Assembly (NCBI GenBank): GCA_002105175.1
Contig: MCGE01000002.1
Location: 1,860,001 to 1,924,000 of the forward strand
Origin: Absidia repens
Lineage: Eukaryota; Mucoromycota; Mucoromycetes; Mucorales; Cunninghamellaceae
Length of the DNA: 64,000 bases
Direction of reading: 5' to 3'
Positions within the stretch are counted from its first letter, which is position 1; each line of letters opens with the position of its first letter. Made by a program: the position numbers and the translations under genes. This document shows positions 11,327-23,300 of the stretch, one piece after another. Below the pieces are notes generated by a model, which worked only from the letters and a program-made list of their open reading frames with translations, made no database searches and was not told the DNA's origin.

Positions 11327-13091
11327 TACTCCAAACTCGGGTTCAGTGGAAACAATGAACCTTCGTTTGTGTTCCCCACTGCCATTGCAACACATGAAAG
11401 TCCTTCAACATCAGGTGGTCCAGGTGTCCCTTCAAAACCATCCTTCTTAAGCAACAACTTAGCCTCAAAACGTGGTATGGAAGACTTGAACTTTGTCATT
11501 GGCGATGAAGCGCTTGCTCAGGCGAAAACCATGGCTCTCAACTATCCTATTCGTCATGGCCAAATCAACAACTGGGACCATATGGAGCGATTTTGGGAAC
11601 AATCTATCTTCAAGTATCTGCGCTGTGAACCAGAAGACCATCACTTTTTATTGGTAAGCTTAACTTATTTGGAACATGGGCGAAAGTTTGATGATGATGA
11701 TGATAGGGGAGGAGAGGAATGATTCTAATGTCACGTATTCTCTAGACCGAACCACCACACAACTCACCTGAAAATCGTGAAATGACCGCCGAAATCATGT
11801 TTGAATCTTTCAATGTGAAAGGTCTTTATATTGCCGTTCAAGCGGTTTTGGCTCTTGCTGCTTCATGGACATCAAACAAGGTTAGCGAACAAACATTAAC
11901 GGGTACTGTTGTGGACTCTGGTGATGGGGTTACTCACGTTATTCCTGTGGTAAGTTATTGCAAAAACTGTATTTTCACTGAATGGACCGACTGACTTCAC
12001 TTCCCATTGTCTCTGTTCAGGCCGAAGGATATGTGATTGGCAGCTCTATCAAAAGCATCCCTATTGCTGGTCGCGATATTACATCTTTTGTGCAGCAACT
12101 CCTCCGTGAACGTGGCGAAACAAATATCCCTCCTGAAGACTCTTTACGCGTAGCAGAAGCAATTAAAGAAGATTTCTCTTATGTCTGCCCGGACATCGTC
12201 AAGGAATTTAAAAAGTACGATCAAGAACCCGACAAACATTTCAAAAAATACGACGGCCTCCATACAGTAACTGGTAGAGTAGGTGCTTTGCAGAAAAAAG
12301 CGAGGGATGTATGGTGATGATTGATAAGGAATGGAAAGATATTGACTTTTTTTTTTCTTTTTTTTTTTTTGACGTCAATAGAACTACTCTGTCGATGTTG
12401 GCTTTGAACGATTTCTTGCCCCTGAAATTTTCTTCAATCCGGAAATTGCAAGCTCTGATTTCCTGACACCTTTACCTGAAGTCGTTGACACCGTTGTACA
12501 AACCAGTCCTATTGATGTCCGTCGTGGTCTATACAAGGTAACCCTGAAAAATTATATGCGTCCATGAAAGCTGTTGTTTGTCAAACGGATCTTAAATATA
12601 TTGATCTTTTCAATTTATAGAATATCGTACTATCTGGTGGCTCAACAATGTTTAAAGGTTTTGACAAACGACTGCAGAGAGATATCAAACGGGTTGTTGA
12701 TCAACGTATTCGCTCTAGTGAAGAATTTAGTGGTGGTGCCATGAAGGTAAGAAAAAAAAAAAAAAGGGTAAGACAATTTAATATACGAAAAACTAACTAA
12801 CTCATGATTATTTTTGTATACTCCTATATATCAAGGCTACACCTATGGAAGTCAACGTTATTTCTCATAAAAAACAACGTCATGCTGTTTGGTTTGGTGG
12901 TAGCTTGCTTGCGTCTACGGTAGGCAAAACAAAAAGAACAGTGTGGTCGGAAATTATGTCCGTCATTCCTAACTCTCTTATTCTCTTTTATTTAGGCTGA
13001 ATTCCAAGGATATTGTCACACAAAGGCAGAATACGATGAATATGGACCTAGTATTTGTAGACATAATCGCGTGTTTGGTAGTGTTTTGTAA
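11136..13091 (+). CDS. ARP3: actin-related protein 3 (Arp2/3 complex)
   Basis: Eight exons: 11136-11176, 11326-11653, 11746-11949, 12021-12278, 12382-12537, 12621-12746, 12836-12919 and 12996-13091; 430 residues. Arp3 is one of the two actin-related subunits of the Arp2/3 complex, which nucleates branched actin at cortical patches. Actin-fold motifs are [15 protein letters not shown] (phosphate loop 1), [14 protein letters not shown] (phosphate loop 2) and [14 protein letters not shown] (adenosine region). The Arp3-typical C-terminus carries [13 protein letters not shown] followed by [18 protein letters not shown]. Exon 4 was ended at 12278 because this gives TVTGR joined to [11 protein letters not shown], as the family requires; the unspliced frame runs to a stop at 12317. 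The length is typical (about 418-449 residues). Confidence 0.96.
11292..11325. repeat. (AT)n microsatellite in ARP3 intron 1
   Basis: An AT dinucleotide run reaches the 3' splice site and forms the ATATAG acceptor. It is likely length-variable between strains. Confidence 0.9.
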
Positions 13092-13255
13092 TGATGGTTT
13101 TTTTTTAATAATAAATATTTTTGTACCTATGTCTTATGTTATAAGTATCGATCTTTATTCGGTTCAAACCGATGGAATGATTTGTACATGTTGAATTTTA
13201 TGTTGTGGGGATTTTATTACATGATGACTATATCATGTGTGGTAGTTTTGGTATT

Positions 13256-13288
<33 letters not shown>

Positions 13289-13436
13289 TATAAATAATAT
13301 AGGGACTTTTTATTCAACTATTCAACTGTTGTGAGGGGATCATATCTGTATGTCTGTATGTCTGTATGTTTCGACAATTGATTATACAGGACATTTGGTA
13401 AAAAACCAAACTACACTTAGTGCATGATTATATATG
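13092..13436. other. ARP3 3' UTR and spacer
   Basis: Contains AATAAATA near 13112, a T tract at about 13258-13287 and three TGTATGTC-type octamer repeats at about 13348-13372. No gene is seen. Confidence 0.5.
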
Positions 13437-13706
13437 AAAAGATATTTATTTTTCTAGAATAGATTCAAAAAGGCATCAAGCCCAAGAATAAAAAAGTGAG
13501 AGTCCAAATATATTTAAAAAACAGGAAAGGGATTCTAATAGTACTACAGATTGTTAATTACGTATAAGTGTATAAAAGGATATTTTATTTTTCTAGAATA
13601 GATTTAAAAAGGCATCAAGCCCAAGAATAAAAAAGTGAGAGTTGAAATATATATAATAAAAAAAATAGGGAAGAGATTCTAATAGTACTACAGATTTTTG
13701 ACTACG
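13437..13706. repeat. tandem duplication, two units of about 130 bp
   Basis: Unit 1 (13437-13562) and unit 2 (13575-13706) share TCTAGAATAGATT, GGCATCAAGCCCAAGAATAA, AAAAGTGAGAGT and GATTCTAATAGTACTACAGA in the same order, with small A-run length differences. It lies between the 3' ends of ARP3 and the NMNAT gene. There is no coding potential. Confidence 0.92.
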
Positions 13707-13818
13707 AATAAATATGACTATACTAATAGGGAAAGAATGATATATCAAAAGGAGGGGGATGATGTGCAAATATTAGCAAATATATACAACAGAAACAGGC
13801 AAATAGATCGGTTGACAT

Positions 13819-15064
13819 TCATGCATCCATAGGAAGATATAGGCCATGTTGATGGATATAATCAATTACTGGATCCGGCAACAGATATTTAATGGACATA
13901 CCACGCTTGACGAATAGCCTAAATGAGTATACATACAAAATGGTCAATATAGTAATTATATGGGAAGTTTATAGGTGTACCTTATTTTTGTTGAACTGAT
14001 ATCGTTATGGATCAATTGCTTGATGACAATAACGTTCATCTATAATATCATGTACAGATAAATTGTCAAATCAATATGCTATTCAATCTAAATCTCATTT
14101 TGCATAGAACTTACCCTATGTTGATAAAGGATATCGTGCGATAATAAAAAACCATAAACATCAGTACCAGTGCGTTCAACAATCACGCAACCATAAAGTC
14201 CAACTATATGATGTAACTATTTGATATAAACATAAAATGTTTGATTGGTACTTTAACTAATATAGACATGAACCCCCCCCTCACTTACATCGTTTGAAGA
14301 CCACACACCAGGATGTCCGAAGGAAGAGATCAGATCACCACCAGCCAATAACATGATTCGGATTTTCTTGTATTCACCTACAATTGATGTGCAAAAAAGA
14401 AATCAGTCATCGTAATCATTTCTGAGCCGGATGATCCGTCTTTTATAGAGTACCTGTTTGAGTTCGAATACCACGCCGTACCTGATTCAATTGATAATCA
14501 AAATGGTCAAGGACTACCGCAGTACGTTGATATGCTTGCTGTCTAGATTCCCAAGAGTCCACCATCAACCAGTCTGATGTACTGTCCACTGCTAATTGAC
14601 ACATCTTGACTCTATGCTTTGCTGGTGTCAGTCCCTCCTTCATATATGCATCTGATACTGGGGAATAATATCCTGTCAATAGTTCGTATTCATCTTTTTC
14701 CTTGAAGTGATCTTTGGCCATATCTAAAATAGAGTAGGGAAAAATTTAGATAAACGAATCCCCACGAAATCGCGATACACTATTACTCACTTACCAAACA
14801 TACGCAAGTGTAGATAAGTAATAGGAGAGTAAGATCCACAGGCAACCACCACCAAGGGAATTTTGGTGTCATCTATGAGAATAATGAGAAATAAGAATAA
14901 AAACACAAAGCGACACGGCATTTATTTCTGATTTGTTTTATCTTACCAGTCATTTGTTCCGGTAGTAAGTGAGTGGGGAATTCATAGACGTCGTCAAATA
15001 GGGTATTTTGGTTTTTTTGTACCTTGGCATTCAACGTGGAGGCCATGACAATAGGACTCGACAT
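13819..15064 (-). CDS. NMA1: nicotinamide/nicotinate mononucleotide adenylyltransferase
   Basis: Seven minus-strand exons: 14947-15064, 14795-14872, 14454-14723, 14289-14377, 14115-14216, 13981-14039 and 13819-13918; 271 residues. The enzyme joins NMN or NaMN with ATP to make NAD or deamido-NAD, the shared last adenylylation step of NAD synthesis. Diagnostic motifs are the N-terminal nucleotide-binding GSYSPITYLHLRMF (the family G-x-[FY]-x-P-x-x-x-x-H motif), YYSPVSDAY, HRVKMC, LLAGGDLISSFG and the C-terminal ISSTKIR. The N-terminal 50 or so residues before this are family-variable. An IDO gene of the kynurenine route to NAD lies about 15 kb away; the two steps belong to the same pathway but are not clustered. 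It is transcribed away from TEN1. Confidence 0.95.
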
Positions 15065-15240
15065 TGTTGAAGAAATAAATAAAAAGAGGTGCCGTATATA
15101 TATATGTATTTTTTTTTTAAAAAAAACAAAAAGCTTTCTGAAGGGAAAAAGAAAGAGACAATGTGAGCAAAAAGGTGAAAAAAAAAAAAACTAGCGGAAA
15201 TTCAAATTCGTTTTTCTTTTCTACTCGACCGTACTTATTT
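15065..15240. promoter_or_regulatory. probable bidirectional promoter, NMNAT / TEN1
   Basis: Only 176 bp separate the two divergent start codons. The stretch is rich in T and A runs with a short TATATATATG on the NMNAT side. The shared use is inferred from spacing; no factor site is recognised. Confidence 0.5.
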
Positions 15241-15777
15241 ATGACCACCTTATCCTCGGGCAAACATGTATTCATAGAAGAACTTGTGGAAAATCCACAA
15301 AAATACGACAACACATCCATACGAGTTCTTGGAAGGTATATAATTGATATAATTTATTCATTATGAATATACTATATATAACCTTCTCGTTTCGTGTTAT
15401 ATTTTTTTACACAATCTTTTATGGTAGGATAGGTTGATCGATTACCATGCAGCAAGAAATACAGCAACTATGGTGTCCAAGAATGCGTCCCTACGGCTCA
15501 ACACTGAACTGGTTGAAATATATGTACGAGATACCTGCTTAGTACAGTGTATTGGCGAGGTACACTACGATCAGGTAAAACACTATGGCAACATTATGAA
15601 ACTTATGTCGCACTGTCCTCCTCGATACTAAATTCCCCCTCCCTCTTTTAATAGAATATTGGGCAGCTTGTACTGAAGCCTAGGATCCTACGCAATATGG
15701 ATATTGTAGATATAGATATATATGAAAAAACCGTTTTAGCATCAAGACAATACGACAAAAGTGCAGCTTCCCCGTAG
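15241..15777 (+). CDS. TEN1: CST telomere-capping complex subunit TEN1
   Basis: Three exons: 15241-15335, 15433-15574 and 15655-15777; 119 residues. TEN1 is a small OB-fold protein that binds STN1 in the CST complex, which protects telomere ends and helps DNA polymerase alpha-primase fill in the lagging strand. The order IRVLGRLIDYHAAR, a middle strand with TELVEIYVRD, LVQCIGEVHYD and then LVLKPRILRNMDIVDIDIYE matches the animal/fungal TEN1 layout (human TEN1 has 123 residues). An upstream in-frame ATG at 15163 would add a Lys-run leader typical of untranslated sequence, so 15241 is preferred. DNA polymerase alpha itself is also in this window at 45.5-51.5 kb. The call rests on pattern and length; TEN1 proteins diverge fast. 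Confidence 0.8.
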
Positions 15778-16452
15778 TGCGATAGATTGTCATTGCTATT
15801 TGTAATTAGATACATTGTGTTTTATCTACATGTAGTTTATATTTTTATTTGAAATTAATAAAGTTTACAGTCTCCAATGTTTATGACGCGATATATTTGA
15901 TTGTGTTTTTTTTTGGGTTGATTTTGGAATTGGGATATTTGATCCAGTGACTCTTGGTCTCGGAGAAATGAGTATGGAAGGTGTCTTTTTGGATTTGGGC
16001 AGCATTAGACAGAAAATCTTGAACATGAACACAGTCTGACACATATATAGTATGGGAAGTTTCTGAGTGGATTTATTGAGGTGGATCGTCATCCATTATG
16101 AGATATACATACTACATCATAAGGTAATTTACTAGGCAATCATTCATAAAGACATCTTGACTGTGTACTCCAGCTTAATATGACGAACTTGCATCAGCTA
16201 CTGTATTGTGTATATCAGCGAGGATTAGTACTTCAGTCAAACCAAAAGTGTGAAGCAAGGGTTTTGCCTATTTAGGGAGGGGTTAGCCTGTGGAGATTAA
16301 AAGCCCGATACGCACAAAAAGGGTTCTGCGACGTTAAAAAAATTGAGACATCATAAAACCTTCACTTCCCTTTCTTTATTTTTTTTTTTTTTTATATACG
16401 ATTTTGCTATATTGTACAATCATTTACAAATATATCTCGTTGATTAGTTACA
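15778..16452. other. intergenic TEN1 to LCB2
   Basis: TEN1 3' UTR (AATAAAG near 15856) and LCB2 upstream region with a T tract at about 16379-16393. No gene is seen; a minus-strand frame at 15865-16092 is not supported. Confidence 0.5.
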
Positions 16453-18429
16453 ATGGGGAAAGGAAAGAGGGCTCACACCATTAGCATTCCTAGCATCAAC
16501 TTGATCACACCGAAGTCCCCAGGCGATCATTCCTTTAGTGTGGCACCTCCTAGCTTTCTCCAAAAACATACAACAGTCCCAACAGCTACAACAAACTCTT
16601 TTGTATTCGAAAATATTGGAAAGAAACAAACAACTACTCAACGGACAACCCCACGGAAAACGAGACGGTACGACGATCTGGAATATAAACTGGAAGCAGC
16701 TCCTTTATACGTTTTGATCTCAACTTACCTCAATTACTTTGTGCTCATTCTATTTGGACATCTACGTGATATTATGGGAAAATGCTTCAAACCTAGCGCC
16801 TACTCTCACTTGAAAATGAACCAGGCAAGTATTGGGATATGATGAACAAAAAAAAAAAAAATGAAAAACTTACTGTCTTCATTATGCGTTAATAGGGATA
16901 TGCACCTCTTGTTTCAGATTTTGATTCATTTTATACTCGACGGCTCTATGTTAGAATTCGGTAATATAAGATCACTTGATACGCTTTTTTGAATGCTTTT
17001 TTTCTAATCCTCAAATATATATTAGTGATTGCTGGAACCGCCCAATTACTGGTGTAGCTTCTCGTACAGTCAAGTTATTGGAACGCGTTAGCTTGGATTT
17101 CAACCGCACTTTTAGGCTCACTGGCAAGGTGACTGAAAACTTGAATTTTGCCTCTTACAATTATCTTGGATTTGCTCAGAAATCTGGCCCATGTGCGGAA
17201 GCAGTGGAACAATCGTCTCGAATCAACGGCATTCCTTCTCCAAGTCCTCGTGCTGAAGCTGGCTCTACACAATTGCATACTGATTTAGAACGCCTCGTAG
17301 CTCGTTTTGTCGGAAAAGAGGATTCAATGGTGGTTAGCATGGGCTTTGCTACAAACGCAACAACAATCCCGGCACTTGTCAACAAAGGATGCTTGATTAT
17401 CTCTGATGAAATGAATCACTCCTCTCTCATCTTTGGTGCCCGACTTTCTGGTGCTTCCGTTCGAGTATTCAAACACAACAACATTGATGATTTGAAAGAA
17501 TTGCTTCAAGAAGTGATTTCTCAAGGTCAACCTCGTACCCATCGTCCTTGGAAGAAGATCTTGGTCATTGTAGAAGGACTTTATTCAATGGAGGGAACCA
17601 TTGTCAATCTTCCTGAAATTGTCAAACTCAAAGAGAAATTCAAGGTACGTAGTATGACTGCAAACCAAAAAAGAGAAAGTTTAAACATCTTTCTTCTACT
17701 GACATTATTATTTCATAGTTTTACCTTTATGTGGATGAAGCTCATTCTATCGGTGCTCTTGGGGAAAATGGTGGCGGTGTGTGTGACTTCTATGGTGTGG
17801 ATCCTAATAATGTTGATGTTCTGATGGGTACATTCACTAAGTCTTTTGGTGCTGCCGGAGGCTATGTTGCTGGTAACAAATCTATGATTGATCATTTACG
17901 TATTCACAATCATGCCTATATTTATGCCGAACCAATATCCATACCTGTGATACAGCAAGTATTGACTAGTTTGAAGATCATTTGGTAAGGAAAAAAAAAA
18001 AAAAAGGAATTGGACAAAACTGTCATGAATTATATTGATTTTTTTTTCGGGTGGGGGGGGGAAATGGTTCATAGTGGTGAAGATGGTACTGATGATGGTC
18101 GACGTCGAATCAAGACATTGGCGAAGAACTCGTATCATTTCGCCACCAAACTTCGAGCTCTTGGATTTATTGTTTACGGTGATTATGGAAGTCCAGTGGT
18201 ACCCTTATTGCTATTCAATCCCGCCAAAATTCCTGCATTCTCCCGTGAACTGTTGAAGCGTGGTATCGCTGTCTGTGTTGTTGGGTATCCTGCGACACCT
18301 ATCATTACCTCACGTGCTAGATTTTGTTTGTCTGCTTCGCATACCAAAGATGACATTGACCGTGCTGTGGAAACTATCAGTGAAGTGGGCAATTTATTAC
18401 AACTCAAGGTTAGCCAACAAATCAAGTAG
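16453..18429 (+). CDS. LCB2: serine palmitoyltransferase subunit 2
   Basis: Five exons: 16453-16824, 16896-16960, 17026-17644, 17719-17984 and 18075-18429; 558 residues. With Lcb1 it condenses serine and palmitoyl-CoA to 3-ketosphinganine, the first step of sphingolipid synthesis, in the ER membrane. The N-terminus is variable, followed by a hydrophobic segment ([20 protein letters not shown]) that fits a membrane anchor. The alpha-oxoamine synthase core follows: [39 protein letters not shown], and [13 protein letters not shown] with the PLP-binding Lys. It ends with [14 protein letters not shown]. Intron 1 uses a GC donor (CAG|GCAAGT); only this keeps MNQ joined to [13 protein letters not shown]. 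The length matches the yeast protein (561). Confidence 0.96.
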
Positions 18430-19223
18430 AAGTCGAATATTTGGATAGTCATCTCCTTATTTGCATTTGTCCTCATTATCTATTTTATATCTTACTAATT
18501 ATTATTATTATTATCTCATTACTACCATATCATACTATTAATATTTTATATGCTGCTCCTTTTAGTATTTTATTTATTTGTCCCTTATACATTATAGTTT
18601 TATTCGGTGATGTGCTGTCAAAGAAACAATAAAGATTTTCTTTTTTGGTTATATTATATTATACTATATGAATTGATTTGATGATGTATTCTAGTGCCAA
18701 TGTGAAAACTCTTTAATTTGTTGTGCCCCATGATATCATAGTAATTAGTGCCCTGACGGCGTTTGAATTTTGTCATGCATCATTGAAGCAAGCGGACACC
18801 CTTTTAATTCAAACTGGTTGGTGTAGTTTTATTCAAATAAAGTATTCAATTTGATACTGCATTGGCTAGATGTATATTAGCCATACCGTAAATGATGATA
18901 AAAAATATTCTGACGAACCGACTTCTTGCTTTTCTGTCGTGAGAACAATATTATACAGATACAAAAACTCCGAAGATTGAAGGCATATCTCATCTGGATG
19001 AACTGATCTGCTAAAAAAAAAAGAAAACAGAGATAAGGCAATATCAATTCCAACCACCAAAAAAAGAATCCTATTTCTTACTCTAGTTCAAGGTGACACA
19101 GGCGGGTTTGACTCAAGGTCATTCTTTTTTTAAAGAACCTTAAAAAAAGCTTCTCACATATAAATTCACTTTTAAACACGATTTCTAGGGTCTCTTTTTC
19201 TTTGTTAACGTTTCATTTTGATA
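18430..19223. other. intergenic LCB2 to ECL1-like gene
   Basis: LCB2 3' UTR (AATAAAG near 18630), then AT-rich spacer. A minus-strand frame at 18866-19060 is unsupported. Nothing else is recognised. Confidence 0.5.
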
Positions 19224-19673
19224 ATGGATTTAAATATTTGTCTTTACTGCGAAAAATATATCACTGAAAACGATGTAAAAACCAATTATCTTTAAACTAT
19301 CATGTTTATACTACATTCTCATTTTCTTTATTTATAATAGAAAACCTCATTTTGTTCTAATACATGTAGAAATCAAGAATCCAAGCAAGAAACCGCTGGC
19401 GGTAGTCTCCAAGCCTTGCTGAGGGATAGTCATTTTCATACTTTACCCCAGACTAAAACTCCGCCGTCACCGCCCAACTTTGAATTAGTCTATCACCGTC
19501 GCCCATCCTTTTCTTATAGCCCCATCAGTCGTAGGCGACCATCGAGCAGTCTTTCATCTTCTTCTTTTAATTCGTTTTCCTCATCTTCTACGTTATCGCT
19601 GGACAATTTGAACTATTTTCCTTCATCAATGATCGATGATGACCTCTTTTATCCTGTATATACCACTCCATAA
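19224..19673 (+). CDS. ECL1: small Ecl1-family zinc-binding protein
   Basis: Two exons, 19224-19274 and 19341-19673; 127 residues. The N-terminus reads MDLNICLYCEKYITEND, joined across the intron to KTSFCSNTCRNQE. This is the C-x2-C ... C-S-x2-C arrangement of the fungal Ecl1/2/3 family, small zinc proteins linked in fission yeast to chronological lifespan and stress or sulfur signalling. The rest is Ser-rich and disordered, with HHH-free SPPNFELVYHRRPSFSYSP and a long Ser cluster, again typical. The join was chosen because the 19340 acceptor keeps phase and creates the second Cys pair; the next AG at 19369 leads to a stop. Exon 1 is too short to stand out by itself. Function in this fungus is unknown. 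Confidence 0.75.
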
Positions 19674-20394
19674 ATGGTTTTTCATTTATTTGTACTGATT
19701 TACTAGTCCCCTTTATATGCTTTTTTATTATTATTATTAATATCAATGGTTAGCTTATACTACATACATGTCTTTTTAGTCTCTTGAAAAATATACATAA
19801 ATCTTTTTAACTATTTACTCAATTAAAAAAGAACTCCCGCTCGTTCAATATTGCCCCTGAGCCAATAAAAAAAGTGTGGGGTGAATATGTCAAGCTTTAA
19901 CTGGTGGGGAGGAAATGAATATAACTGAAAATCGAATGTTTGTTTTCTAGCTGATCATCTATTTATTGATCTATGAAACAAAAAAGACATTACTTGTTGT
20001 ATGATAATCGATATTTTTATCAGATGATATGGAGGAAAGTAATATGATATATGAAAGCACAGAATATCTTGATGATTTGTTTCATCTTTTTTTTTTTATT
20101 TTTTTTATTAAAAACGGAGCAAGTTGTTTTCCCGTTGACAGAGATAAAGTACATGTATTTACAAGTTAAGAAATGATCTTCAGGGTAATTTTAGAACAAA
20201 ATAACTAGAGTAGCATCAAAATGAGCAAGTCTAAGTGTATGATAATATTATTGACAATGCAGGTTTATGGTGATTTCATATTTAGTATTTGCACATTGCC
20301 AATATTTTAAATAGCGCTCTCGGCCTTTTCTTTCCTTCGCTTGCCTCTGGATTTTTTTTTTCTCTTCGTTTCGTTGCTTTGAATCACCAAGTCC
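19674..20394. other. intergenic ECL1-like to SCAI
   Basis: 3' UTR and AT-rich spacer with a T tract at about 20087-20108. No gene is seen. Confidence 0.5.
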
Positions 20395-23300
20395 ATGGAA
20401 TCAAATCAAGATAGAACGATAGATAAAAGAGGAACACCGTCTCCATTTATTCCAACTGGTGTACCAAGTTTATCTACTGCTACAGGTAACTGTCATTTAT
20501 TACGTTTGAACCTTTCTCGTATATCCATCCATTCACATTTACTTCTTTCTATCAATAGCAAACACGGACGTGAACTCTATGGCTGACGCATCTCTCAATT
20601 CTGGCATGACATTGGATCAAACATCTACGACAGCAGCGGCCGCAAACAAATCATTGACTGCTACAGCGAATCCAACTCCTTCGGCGCTACCACCACCTTC
20701 CTCATCAGGAACTACGACCCCCGCAGTCCCATCAGCATCGCAAAGCCAGACACCAGCAAACCAATCAACAATCACTGAAAAACCAGTGGGACCATCGACC
20801 GCCACGCAAGAAGAGGATAACACCATTAGGAATCAAAAATACGTCGAAGAATTCCAATACCTTTTGGAAAAGAGCCAAAGCTTATTTAGTGGTCTGCGGT
20901 AAGTCTTCCTTACAATATGTCACCAGTCGTCTTGAGCTAACGCACCGCAACCTCTTTTCTCGGTTTAGGGACTTACCACCAACGGGAAGTCATCGACAAT
21001 GGCGGCCGGTAAGCTAAAAAAAATCTATATCAGGAATTATAAGCAGCACAAAGCGGATCACAGTCTCACCGTTTACTCTCTTCTCTTCTATCTAGTACTT
21101 TGAAAAAACCTTTGAAGTGTATACCAAGGTAAGATTATTATATATGTCTATAAAAGTGCTCAGATGAATATGGTTGCTAACTCTGCGCTTTAATGAATAG
21201 TTATGGAAATTCCAGCAAGCTCACAGGTATGAAAATTATCGATGATGTTTGTTTGACTATCATTCGCTCACGCTCCATCTCATTCATTTATAGATCATTA
21301 TTGGAAGAAAAGAACAACTATGGACTGAAACGTTGGGAAGTGGGCGAAATTGCGAGCAAGATTGGACAGCTTTATTACCACTATTAGTAAGTAGAGGATT
21401 ATAAAATGCCCATACATACTTTTATTTGAAGCATATTCATATTCATTTTTTTTTTTTTTTTTTTTTTTTAGCTTACGAACTAGCGAGACCAACTACTTGA
21501 ATGAGGCTTACGTGTTTTATGAGGCTATCCATGATCGACAATATTTCAAGAATATTCTGGAAGTCAAAAAGTAAGTATGAATGAGTGATATGAAATTGAC
21601 AAGCAACGCATGGTCTGACTTCTTTTTCTCTTCTTCTTCTAGCCCAGCTTTGATGATAAAGAAGATGCGATATTATGCTCGATTTGTTGTGGTATGTCTG
21701 TTGCTGAACAAGGATGAAAACATACGGTTGTTGATCAGCGAATTGGAACTTTTGATTGATGAATATACGAAAACATTCAAGCCTGTGGACGCCAAGGAAT
21801 GGCAAATGGTGTTGCAAGAAATCACGACTTTTATGGAGGCAGAAAAAAAACTGGTGCCAATCAATGCGGATCGAACTCAGGTGCCTATCAAACATCGACT
21901 ACCGGTGCAGCAATTGGAAAAACCTCAAGGCCTAAGGTTACAGGAAGCCATATTGGTTGGGAACTATCAAAATCAAATCAAGTTTTCTGAACTTACTTTG
22001 GATATGTACAGAATGCTACAGTCTCTTGAACGGGAACCCATATCATCATCGAGCAACAAAATTGGTGCAAAGGATCTTCAACACCCACGAGACCACACTT
22101 CAACACTTGCAACAGAAAAAAAGGACGCTAATGGACCATCAAACGCCAACTCACCTACCAATGCGTATTCTCTACAGCACGACAAAGGGCATCACGGCAG
22201 TAGCAAACGAATGAACCCTCACAAATATCTACTATACCGACCCACCTTCACGCAACTTTTAGTATACATTGCCACAGCATTCAAGGATACTGGGGACAAC
22301 GCAGTGATGCTTTTATATATTTCTGCCGATGGATGTGTCAACGAATCGTCACGTGGATATGGGTTCAACGGTGGAGTCTCAACTAGCCAACGAAAAACCA
22401 ATAGCAGTACTGTCAATGTTAGTAGCAACAATCCCGCCAACACCGCCAACAACACTGCTGCAACACCTGGGACACCAAGCGCGGCAGGTACAACTATTGC
22501 TTCCAATGCAGGTACGGGGAATGTTATATCTGGTGCCATGGATTCAACGCAACCACCTGGGATACCATTGTCAAGTGCGAATATCACAAGTAACATGAAT
22601 ACGACTTCCGGCACAGCGACTACCATCATGGGCGGAAATCCGGCATCCACTTCATCTGGATCGAAACTTACCAATACAACAAATGCAGCAACGATTTCCA
22701 GTACTGGACATAGTAATGTAGGCGGGACAGGGGGAACCGGCAGCAGTGGCACCAGTGGACCACCTAATTTGGCGACATCGGCAGCACCATTAGCAGCAGC
22801 AGCAGCAGCAACAATAACCACAACAACAACACCAATAGCGTCAACGACATCGGCTATGACAGCGTCACCTGTGGCACTGGCTCCGCCTTCCATACAAGCA
22901 TGTTTATATCCAGCTGACTTGATACCATTCACACGCAAACCACTCTTCTTGATCGTCGACAGCAACAACAGTAGCGCCTTCCAACAGACGATGCCGAATT
23001 TATTTGATCAACCTCTCATGTGCCTCTTATCCCCTGTAGTGTATCCTTCGTCTATCCAAGACAAGAGCGAAATTGGTAGTCTCTTTACCCTCTTCTTGCA
23101 TACGCCGCTATTGGGTTTTTGCTCTGTCTCTGATATTGGGAATTTGGATCAAGAAAAGTGGGATGAATCCATATACAAGGTGACCCAGCTGGAACGATCC
23201 ATTGGCAAATTACTCTTGGAAGATATAGATTTGGGTAGGAAACAAAAAAGTGAAGAGGGGGAGAGTACAAGAAAACTGACAAAGAGATAAACATGGCTTC

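Noticed and set aside
22219..22968. 249-codon minus-strand frame
   Set aside because: Antisense shadow of the low-complexity insertion in SCAI.
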